DNA of 64,000 nt from Terriglobia bacterium (GTDB taxonomy: Bacteria; Acidobacteriota; Terriglobia; Terriglobales; Acidobacteriaceae), in contig JAIQFP010000022.1 of the NCBI GenBank assembly GCA_020073165.1, forward strand, positions 16,936-80,935. Reading direction: 5' to 3'. The notes beneath the pieces are model-generated. The model made no database searches. It worked only from the letters and a program-made list of their open reading frames with translations, and was not told the DNA's origin. This document shows, piece by piece, positions 36,820 through 43,561 of the stretch (the first letter of the stretch is position 1; each line of letters starts with the position of its first letter). The translations under genes were made by a program, and so were the position numbers.

Positions 36820-37644
36820 CTAGCTGTAGGCCAGTTCCTTGGCCCGCTGCGCCGCTTTGACCACGGCCTTGATCAGCGTGACCCGCAGCTTGCCCTCTTC
36901 CAGTTCCATGATTCCGTCAATGGTGCATCCCGCCGGGGTGGTGACCGCGTCTTTCAGCAGGGCCGGGTGGTCGCCGGTTTCGAGCACCACCGTGGCCGCT
37001 CCCAGCGTAGTCTGGGCGGCGAGTAAAGTTGCGATGTCGCGCGGCAAGCCGACCTTCACGCCAGCCTCCGCCAGCGACTCTAGGATGATGTAGATGTAGG
37101 CGGGCCCGCTGGCCGAAAGCCCGGTGACCGCGTCCATGTGCTTCTCGTCCACCACCACGGTGCGGCCGACCACGCTGAACAGGGCGCTTGCCATCTCGGC
37201 ATGCTGAGGCTTGGCAAACCTGCCCTTGCAGAACGCGGTCATGCCGACGCCCAGCACGCAGGGCGTGTTGGGCATGGCGCGGATCACGGGAACCTCGCCG
37301 GCCAGCGCCTTCTCGATCTGGTTGGTGGCAACCGACGCCGCCACAGAAATGATGAGCTGATTCGGCGAGACGTTGGGACGGATCTGCTCCATAACCTCCT
37401 GCACGACCTGCGGCTTGACGCATACAAAGATGATGTCGGCGCCACGCACGGCAGCCAGGTTGTCGGTGCCCACGGGCACGCCCAGCTTCTCGGTCAGGCA
37501 GCGGGCGCGGTCTTCATGGGCCACCGTGGCGCAGGTCGCCTTAGGAGAGAGCAGCCCTTTGTCCAGCAGCGCCTTGAGCAGAATCCCGCCCATCTTGCCC
37601 GCCCCCAGAACCGCCACCCGTTTTCCCGCAAAATCGGCTGCCAT
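36820..37644 (-). CDS. proC: Pyrroline-5-carboxylate reductase
   Basis: 274 aa; reduces pyrroline-5-carboxylate to proline with NAD(P)H in the cytoplasm. The Rossmann motif VLGAGKMGGILLKAL is at residues 11-25. The ProC signature is near the C-terminal half (MDAVTGLSASGPAYIYIILE) and the closing DAVTTPAGCTIDGIMELE is typical. The start at 37644 was chosen because GGAGG lies seven bases upstream; the longer open frame upstream has no coding signal. Confidence 0.95.
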   Translation of the reverse strand: MAADFAGKRVAVLGAGKMGGILLKALLDKGLLSPKATCATVAHEDRARCLTEKLGVPVGTDNLAAVRGADIIFVCVKPQVVQEVMEQIRPNVSPNQLIISVAASVATNQIEKALAGEVPVIRAMPNTPCVLGVGMTAFCKGRFAKPQHAEMASALFSVVGRTVVVDEKHMDAVTGLSASGPAYIYIILESLAEAGVKVGLPRDIATLLAAQTTLGAATVVLETGDHPALLKDAVTTPAGCTIDGIMELEEGKLRVTLIKAVVKAAQRAKELAYS

Positions 37645-37883
37645 GTTGTTGCCTCCGTTGCTGATCGTGCCTGCCCCTCGTCCGCCCCGGCGGGGCCAAC
37701 TCCCGAAACCCTCTGAAATTGCGCTGGAAAACCGCTGCGGAACCGGGAGGAGAAACCTGCTGCGGACCCGAGGGGCGGTCAGAATACCACAAAACAGTCG
37801 CCGGTCGTCGGTCGTCATTACTCGCAAGTGGTCAACCGATCCGTGCCAGGTGACTTCGCTACCGACCGACTGACGACCAGCGA

Positions 37884-39095
37884 CTACAGTCCAAATCCCT
37901 CGGCGGCCATCTGCACAATCATTCGTCCGATGGGCAATGACGCGGTCGCGGCCGGAGAAGGCACGTTGTAGACGTGCAGCATGTTGTCGGCGCAGACGAA
38001 CTGGAAATCGTCCACCAGCGAGCCGTCGGGCTTGAGCGCCTGGGCGCGCACTCCGGCGCCGTCTGCCACCAAGTCGGCGCTTTGGATCTCCGGCAACAGC
38101 CGTTGCAGGGCCTTGACGAAAGCTGGCTTGCTGAAGGAGCGGTAAAACTCTCCCGCGCCGTGGCGCCAATGTTTCGCGGCCATGCGGCGGAACCCGCGAA
38201 ACCCGAATGTTTCGGCAGTATCCCGCAGGCTGAAATCGAAATGACGATAACCCTCGCGCTTGAAGGCCAGCACGGCATTGGGCCCGGCATCCACGCCGCC
38301 ACGGACACGTCGGGTGAAGTGCACACCGAGAAAAGGGAACTGCGGGTCCGGCACGGGATAAATCAGCGCCCGCACCAGGTATTGCTTCTCTGGCACCAGA
38401 TCGTAGTATTCGCCGCGGAAGGGAACGATCAAGACTTCCGGCTTCTGGCCAGCCATGCGGCTCACGCGATCGCTGTGGAGTCCGGCGCAGTTGACGGTGT
38501 AGCGGGTGGAGAAGGCGCCGCGGGTGGTTTCTACGACGGTCTCGCCTCCGAGTCGAGCCAGACCCGTGACTTTCGTGTCGGTTTGTACACTGCCACCTTG
38601 CGAGCTGACGAGTTCGGCGTACTTCTGGCTGACGGCGGCGTAGTCAGTTATTCCGGTGCCGGGCACGTGGATGCCCTGCAATCCGGCGCAGTGGGGTTCG
38701 AGGTCGCGCAGTTGTGCCGCATCGAGAAGCTTCAGACCGGTAAGGCCGTTGGCTTGTCCACGCACGAACAAGGTTTGCAGCGCCGGGACCTCTGCTTCCG
38801 TGGTGGCAACGATCAGTTTCCCGCAGACCTGGTGCGGAAGGCCATACTCGCGGCAGAACTCGACCATCGCGGCTGCACCTTCCACGCAAAGCCGCGCCTT
38901 CAGCGAGGCTGGCTTGTAGTAGATGCCGGAGTGAATCACACCGCTGTTGTGCCCGCTCTGGTGGCGCGCGACAGCAGATTCTTTTTCGACCAGCAGCAAC
39001 CGCAAGTTCGGGAAGCGTCGGGTGAAATGCATTGCGGTGGAGAGGCCAACGATACCTCCGCCGACAATGACGACGTCGAAGCGTTGATCGGGCAT
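37884..39095 (-). CDS. lhgO: L-2-hydroxyglutarate oxidase-type FAD oxidoreductase
   Basis: 403 aa from Met 39095. The FAD-binding Rossmann motif is DVVIVGGGIVGLSTAMHF at residues 6-23. The LhgO-typical stretch is ARHQSGHNSGVIHSGIYYKP, whose His residues bind the flavin. RALIYPVPDPQFPFLGVHFT also matches LhgO. It oxidises L-2-hydroxyglutarate to 2-oxoglutarate, passing electrons to the quinone pool in E. coli. Full length for the family. Other DAO-family acid oxidases are less likely. Confidence 0.9.
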   Translation of the reverse strand: MPDQRFDVVIVGGGIVGLSTAMHFTRRFPNLRLLLVEKESAVARHQSGHNSGVIHSGIYYKPASLKARLCVEGAAAMVEFCREYGLPHQVCGKLIVATTEAEVPALQTLFVRGQANGLTGLKLLDAAQLRDLEPHCAGLQGIHVPGTGITDYAAVSQKYAELVSSQGGSVQTDTKVTGLARLGGETVVETTRGAFSTRYTVNCAGLHSDRVSRMAGQKPEVLIVPFRGEYYDLVPEKQYLVRALIYPVPDPQFPFLGVHFTRRVRGGVDAGPNAVLAFKREGYRHFDFSLRDTAETFGFRGFRRMAAKHWRHGAGEFYRSFSKPAFVKALQRLLPEIQSADLVADGAGVRAQALKPDGSLVDDFQFVCADNMLHVYNVPSPAATASLPIGRMIVQMAAEGFGL

Positions 39096-39229
39096 GGGTA
39101 CTTGGACCAAGCTAATGCTAAACGCGCCCGTGGGCGTAAGGGTAGATGGAGGATGGTTCGCAGCATCGCGCTGGGAAGAAGTGCCGAACCTCGCTCGGCC
39201 ACCCACTCGAGGACGTCCGGGCCTACGGG

Positions 39230-39820
39230 TTACCGCTTGTACCTGCCGATCAGTTCGGCCTGCGCCAGGACGTGGCCTTGCATGGCGTGCTCGACCTCCT
39301 GCTTGGTGGCTCCCGGCTTGAGGTTGAGCTTGGCATCGAGCGCATAGAGCTTGAAGAAGTAGCGATGCGGCTTGCCCGGGGGCGGGCAGGGACCTCCGTA
39401 ACCGATCTTACGGAAATCGTTGCGCCCCTGGCGTCCGCCGCTGCCCAATTCGTCTATCTTGCTTACGCCCTCGGTCAGGCTGCTCGCGGACGCGGGCAGG
39501 TCGTATAGCACCCAGTGGGTCCAGGTCCCGACGGGGGCGTCGGGATCGTCAGCAATCAGGGTGAAGCTCTGCGTTGCGGACGGGGCTCCGCCCCAGGAGA
39601 GTTCCGGGGAAACATCGGCACCATCGCAGGTGAATTTCTTTGGGATGTCGCCGCCGTTGGGAAAACTGGTAGTGGAGATTGCCAGTGCCATGGTGCGTCC
39701 TCTTTGTGCAGCGCTCGGCCCAGCAGAGTTTCCCGCACCCGCTGGCATCGGGACAATAAGAACGAGAGCCGCAATCGCGACCAGCGATGCGAACTGTGCG
39801 GAACCCTGCTTGCCGTTCAT
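39230..39820 (-). CDS. Exported YbhB/YbcL-family (PEBP-like) protein
   Basis: 196 aa with a signal peptide (LVAIAALVLIVPMPAGAG). The PEBP-fold motifs are FTCDGADVSPELSWGGAP, then LIADDPDAPVGTWTHWVLYD, and GGPCPPPGKPHRYFFKLYAL. Members bind small anionic or phosphate-containing ligands; the bacterial role is unclear. A TonB-type gene lies just upstream on the same strand (24-base gap), so they may be co-transcribed. Confidence 0.88.
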   Translation of the reverse strand: MNGKQGSAQFASLVAIAALVLIVPMPAGAGNSAGPSAAQRGRTMALAISTTSFPNGGDIPKKFTCDGADVSPELSWGGAPSATQSFTLIADDPDAPVGTWTHWVLYDLPASASSLTEGVSKIDELGSGGRQGRNDFRKIGYGGPCPPPGKPHRYFFKLYALDAKLNLKPGATKQEVEHAMQGHVLAQAELIGRYKR

Positions 39821-39844
39821 ACGCGACTCCGGAGAGTCGGGAGA

Positions 39845-40642
39845 TCAATAGGTGGAGATGGTGAAGTTCACGGTGATGCGGGCCTCGGTCTCGACCGGCT
39901 GCCCGGCTTGGTAGTAGGGCTTGAAGCGCCACTGCTTCACCGCTTCGCGGGCGGCGCTGGACAGAATGGCCGGGCCGCTGACCACCTGCAGGTCCTGAAT
40001 AGCGCCTTCCTTGCCGATCAGCGCCTGCAGCACCACCGCGCCCTGCACCTTCATCTGCTTGGCCAGCAGGGGATAGTTGGGCTGCACCGGATGCGAGACC
40101 ACCTGCACGGTGTCGGGAGAAAGCTGTACCCGCTCGGCAGCACTGGCGACCCCCGAGTTCGAAGTGGCGGGAGCGGACGGTTTCGGCTGCAGGTCTACCT
40201 TGATGGAATTGTTCGTAGACGGGACAGTCTGACGCTGGCCGCCGGCGACAACTTCCACCTCTAGTGGCGGAAGCACCGCCCGGTTCGCCGTGACAGCTGG
40301 AGCCGCGGCTGGTGACGGGGCCGTGATCGGCACCGGTGACGCTGCGCGCTTTGCTTTGGCCCGCGTCGATCCAGGAGTACGCGCAGCAGGGGTTTGCGGC
40401 TGGGCCTGGTCAGCAGTTGCGGGGCCGCCCTCGTCGACCACATCGGACCCGGCAGCCTGGTTGGAGGGGAACCAGAATTGGCGGTCCTTGATCAGAACCA
40501 CAATGAGAGCAACCAGAAGCAGGGCCAAGGCGATCAGCATCAGGCGGCGCTGCTTCTGTTCGGAGCCGGCGGCGAGCGGCGCCCCGACCTCCGGATGGCG
40601 GTTTACCATGGGGAAATCCCCTTGTCCAGGTCCCAAATCCAT
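39845..40642 (-). CDS. tonB: TonB-family energy transducer
   Basis: 265 aa: cytoplasmic N-terminus, one span at about residues 34-52 (LMLIALALLLVALIVVLI), a long Ala/Pro-rich periplasmic linker, and a C-terminal TonB_C domain (VQPNYPLLAKQMKVQGAVVL; VKQWRFKPYYQAGQPV). It would couple inner-membrane energy to TonB-dependent receptors; ExbB/ExbD are not in the window. Start at 40642 or 40609. Divergent from the Crp/Fnr gene across a region with two CRP-type palindromes. Confidence 0.8.
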   Translation of the reverse strand: MDLGPGQGDFPMVNRHPEVGAPLAAGSEQKQRRLMLIALALLLVALIVVLIKDRQFWFPSNQAAGSDVVDEGGPATADQAQPQTPAARTPGSTRAKAKRAASPVPITAPSPAAAPAVTANRAVLPPLEVEVVAGGQRQTVPSTNNSIKVDLQPKPSAPATSNSGVASAAERVQLSPDTVQVVSHPVQPNYPLLAKQMKVQGAVVLQALIGKEGAIQDLQVVSGPAILSSAAREAVKQWRFKPYYQAGQPVETEARITVNFTISTY

Positions 40643-40701
40643 GCCCCTTAGTATGCCTTGAAACGGCGGGGGAAGCCAGTAAAAGCAAGGTTGGGCTGCC
40701 C

Positions 40702-40717
40702 TGTGAGGGATATCACA
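40702..40717. promoter_or_regulatory. CRP-type palindrome TGTGA-N6-TCACA
   Basis: Perfect TGTGA-GGGATA-TCACA, 60 bases upstream of the minus-strand tonB start and 115 bases upstream of the Crp/Fnr start. A second site is centred 71 bases downstream. Likely operator for both divergent genes. Confidence 0.6.
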
Positions 40718-40772
40718 GTCAGGTGTGCCTCAAGTCACAGCTAAGGGTTCCCCCTGGGCGGACACTAGAGTA

Positions 40773-40788
40773 CGTGATGCGGGTCACA
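40773..40788. promoter_or_regulatory. Second CRP-type palindrome before the Crp/Fnr gene
   Basis: CGTGA-TGCGGG-TCACA, one mismatch from TGTGA-N6-TCACA, 44 bases before the chosen GTG start. Its position suggests autoregulation of the Crp/Fnr gene. Confidence 0.55.
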
Positions 40789-40832
40789 GGAACTTGGCCC
40801 GTTTGCCAGACCGGCGTCACCGGGGGTGGTTT

Positions 40833-41555
40833 GTGCTCTCACCATACGGACTCGACATCATCGAAAGCTGTCTGACCTGCAAAATGCGGGTAGACCGCAT
40901 TTTCTGCGACCTGCCGACATCGGCGCTGCAGTCCTTCGAAAATATCAAGTACGCCACCGCATACCCCAAGGGGGCGGTGCTGTTCGTGGAGGGGCAGGCG
41001 CCGCGCGGCATTTTCGTGCTGTGCAAGGGCCGGGTGAAGCTTTCCATCTGCGCCACCGACGGCAAGACCCTCATCCTGAAAATTGCTGAGCCGGGAGAAG
41101 TGCTGGGCTTGAGTGCGACGGTTTCCGGAAAGCCTTATGAACTTACTGCCGAGACCATCGATCCCTGCCAGGTGAACTTCGTCAAGCGGGAAGACTTTCT
41201 CCGCTTCCTCAAGGATCAGCCTGATGCCTGCTTCAAAGTGGCCGAACAGTTGAGCGACAAATACAACAACGCCTGCCATGAGGTACGCTCCCTGGGACTG
41301 TCGCACTCCGCCGGGGAGAAGCTGGCCAAGCTGCTGCTGGAATGGAGCTCGAAGAACGGCGAGGCCGCCAAGCAGGAACCGCGCTTGAAGATGGCGCTCA
41401 CCCATGAAGAGATCGCGCAAATGATCGGAACTTCGCGAGAGACGGTTACCCGCCTGTTCGCCGACCTGAAGAAACGGCAGATCGTGCAATCCAAGGGTTC
41501 CACCCTGGTGATTCGGAACAAGGCGGCTCTGAAACTGATCGCCAGCAATAACTGA
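40833..41555 (+). CDS. Crp/Fnr regulator with FNR-like cysteines and CRP-like recognition helix
   Basis: 240 aa from GTG 40833. Near the N-terminus SCLTCKMRVDRIFCDLP gives Cys-x2-Cys-x8-Cys. A fourth Cys in AETIDPCQVNF aligns with FNR Cys122, so an O2- or NO-sensitive [4Fe-4S] cluster is plausible. The cyclic-nucleotide-binding barrel fold is complete (GAVLFVEGQAPRGIFVLCKG; EPGEVLGLSA). The C-terminal HTH reads MIGTSRETVTRLFADLKKR. Its Ser-Arg-Glu-Thr-Val-x-Arg equals the CRP helix that reads GTGA, not the FNR helix. It fits the GTGA-N6-TCAC sites in this window. Confidence 0.85.
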   Translation: MLSPYGLDIIESCLTCKMRVDRIFCDLPTSALQSFENIKYATAYPKGAVLFVEGQAPRGIFVLCKGRVKLSICATDGKTLILKIAEPGEVLGLSATVSGKPYELTAETIDPCQVNFVKREDFLRFLKDQPDACFKVAEQLSDKYNNACHEVRSLGLSHSAGEKLAKLLLEWSSKNGEAAKQEPRLKMALTHEEIAQMIGTSRETVTRLFADLKKRQIVQSKGSTLVIRNKAALKLIASNN

Positions 41556-41598
41556 CCGTCCCGAAACGGTTCGGCCTGTGCGTGCGGTCACGATCAGG

Positions 41599-41614
41599 AG
41601 TGACTGCAATCACT
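41599..41614. promoter_or_regulatory. GTGA-N6-TCAC palindrome before the truncated Crp/Fnr gene
   Basis: AGTGA-CTGCAA-TCACT, a perfect 5+5 inverted repeat ending 33 bases before the ATG at 41648. Confidence 0.5.
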
Positions 41615-41647
41615 GTCTTCTCTCAGCCGCGGCGGTATCACAGCAAT

Positions 41648-42142
41648 ATGGAGAGCGCAATCCAACAGAGCTGCTTCGAATGTGTCCTGCGGCCGGACCG
41701 GCTCTTCTGCGACCTGCCTTCCGACGCGCTGGAAGCCTTTGACCTGATCAAATCCCTGACCCTGTACCCGCGGGGTACCATCTTGATGCGGGAAGGGCAG
41801 CCGGCACGTGGTGTGTTTGTGCTCTGCCAGGGCAGGGCCAAACTCTCGGTGTGCTCGGAAACGGGCAAGCGCCTTACCCTTCGTATCGCGGGGCCCGGTG
41901 AGGTCCTGGGGCTGAGTGCATCCTTGTCCAGCAGCCCGTATGAAGTGACGGCAGAGACTCTGGACAATGCACAGGTGGCGGTGGTCAAGCGCAAGGATCT
42001 GCTCCACTTCCTGCGCGACCACCGCGAGGCGTGCCTCCAGGTGGTGCACCTGCTCAGCCAGGACTTGCATACTGCCTACGACCGGGTGCGTTCCATTGGA
42101 TTGGGTCGCAGCCGTCGGTCCCGGGCCCCGCACCTGCACTGA
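41648..42142 (+). CDS. Truncated Crp/Fnr paralogue without DNA-binding domain
   Basis: 164 aa from the ATG at 41648. It parallels the preceding protein through the N-terminal Cys-x2-Cys-x8-Cys (SCFECVLRPDRLFCDLP), the barrel (GTILMREGQPARGVFVLCQG; GPGEVLGLSA) and the dimer helix. It stops after YDRVRSIGLGRSRRSR with no HTH. The fourth FNR-type Cys is replaced (TLDNAQVAV). No HTH coding was found downstream in any frame. It could form heterodimers with the full-length paralogue and damp it, or be a decaying copy. Confidence 0.7.
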   Translation: MESAIQQSCFECVLRPDRLFCDLPSDALEAFDLIKSLTLYPRGTILMREGQPARGVFVLCQGRAKLSVCSETGKRLTLRIAGPGEVLGLSASLSSSPYEVTAETLDNAQVAVVKRKDLLHFLRDHREACLQVVHLLSQDLHTAYDRVRSIGLGRSRRSRAPHLH

Positions 42143-42615
42143 GAGAGCGGCACCTCGTCAGGAGAGAGTCTTCGCAAGGAATGACTGCCTGACGAAGTGT
42201 GTCCATAAGTAGCTGCGCTTCTCTGCCTGCCTCTCCGGCCACCATCACCAGTCGAAAAACGCATCCTGCGGAAGCAGCTTCAGGGTTGTCAATGGATTAC
42301 CATTCTTGGAACATTTGCGAAATCCCTAGTCTTTGACTCTGCCGGTTGGTTTACGCTTGCGGAAGCCGCATGCTGCTTCGTCGAACCCAAAAGGACCCGC
42401 GGCGACCATCCGGTCTGGCTTTCGTGTCGGAGGTGGCGCCCCACAATAGGCCCGGAGAACAGTCTGCTTTCGCGGAAGGCCGAGGACGTCCCAAGTGAGG
42501 GTCGGTCTGACAAACTAAGAAGTTGTGGAAGATGCTTTGGGCTAATCTTGCAGGCTATGTTTCACGGCCAGTGACCAGAGCCCCGAGGGCAACGCTGCAC
42601 GAGGGAGCGTGAGGT
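42143..42615. other. Intergenic region upstream of the cytochrome conduit
   Basis: 473 bases with no convincing gene and no full GTGA-N6-TCAC palindrome. It should contain the promoter of the dmsE-mtrB-like pair, but no clear boxes were recognised. Confidence 0.3.
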
Positions 42616-43551
42616 ATGAGGAAAGCACGGAGAGATCAATGGCTGGCAGTCGGCTCGGGAATGGCGGCCTTGCTTCTATTGGTGGCGGCGCTACCCGCCG
42701 CTGGAGCGAAACCCGAGGAAAAAGCAGCAGCGTCCAAAGACACGTCCCAGTACGTGGGCTCGGACACCTGCAAGACCTGCCACGAGGACATTTACAAGAA
42801 CTTCGAGACCACGCCGCACTGGAAGACAACTTTCAACAAGAAGGGACCGGAGTGGCAGGGCTGCGAAGGCTGCCACGGGCCGGGCGCGGAACACGTGGCT
42901 GCGGGTGGGGATAAGAGCAAGATATTCACCTTCAAGGACGTGTCGCCGAAAGAGGTCAGCAAGCGCTGCTTGGAGTGCCACCAGTACGGGGAAGAGCACG
43001 CCAACTTCGACCGATCCCAGCACAATATCAACGACGTGAGCTGCATCGCCTGCCACTCACCGCACCACTCGAAGGACCGTGAGTTCCTCCTGGTGCAGAA
43101 ACAGCCGGACCTGTGCTTTACCTGCCACACCGAAACCAAGCAGGATTTCTCGCGACCCTTCCGCCATCGAGTGGAACAGGGTCTGGTTCGATGCACCGAC
43201 TGCCACAACCAGCACGGCGGATTTCTGACCAAGCAGTTGCGGGCCACCGCAGCCCAGGATCAGGTGTGCTTCAAGTGCCACGCCGACAAGGCGGGGCCGT
43301 TTGCCTTCGAGCATGAACCGGTGAAGACCGAGGGTTGCGTTGCTTGTCACTCGCCCCACGGATCCACGAATCCGCGACTGCTCAAGCGCAGCCAGATCAA
43401 CCTGCTCTGCCTGGAGTGCCACACCCTGACGGTGGATTCTCCGGTGCCGGAAGCCCCGTCGTTCCACAACCAGGCGCAAAAATATCAGGCGTGCACCATT
43501 TGTCACGTCGCCATCCACGGGTCGAACTTCGACCACTTCTTCTTCAGATAA
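42616..43551 (+). CDS. DmsE/MtrA-type decaheme c-type cytochrome
   Basis: 311 aa with a signal peptide (GMAALLLLVAALPAAGA) and exactly ten CxxCH heme motifs: CKTCH, CEGCH, CLECH, CIACH, CFTCH, CTDCH, CFKCH, CVACH, CLECH, CTICH. The spacing and the opening YVGSDTCKTCHEDIYKNF match the DmsE/MtrA family. These form a heme wire plugged into an MtrB barrel and carry electrons across the outer membrane. The barrel gene follows after 10 bases. Periplasmic and outer-membrane spanning. Confidence 0.92.
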   Translation: MRKARRDQWLAVGSGMAALLLLVAALPAAGAKPEEKAAASKDTSQYVGSDTCKTCHEDIYKNFETTPHWKTTFNKKGPEWQGCEGCHGPGAEHVAAGGDKSKIFTFKDVSPKEVSKRCLECHQYGEEHANFDRSQHNINDVSCIACHSPHHSKDREFLLVQKQPDLCFTCHTETKQDFSRPFRHRVEQGLVRCTDCHNQHGGFLTKQLRATAAQDQVCFKCHADKAGPFAFEHEPVKTEGCVACHSPHGSTNPRLLKRSQINLLCLECHTLTVDSPVPEAPSFHNQAQKYQACTICHVAIHGSNFDHFFFR

Positions 43552-43561
43552 GGGGGAGGCC

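Noticed and set aside
37645..38169. N-terminal extension of the proC frame (449-aa version)
   Set aside because: The extension lacks homology and coding character; a strong GGAGG-ATG start lies at 37644.
42122..42180. Stop of the truncated Crp/Fnr gene as a possible third selenocysteine UGA
   Set aside because: The UGA is not at a Cys position and the frame beyond it shows no HTH similarity and soon stops again.
42289..42513. 74-aa minus-strand frame upstream of the decaheme gene
   Set aside because: No ribosome site, no motif and unusual composition; looks like a chance frame.
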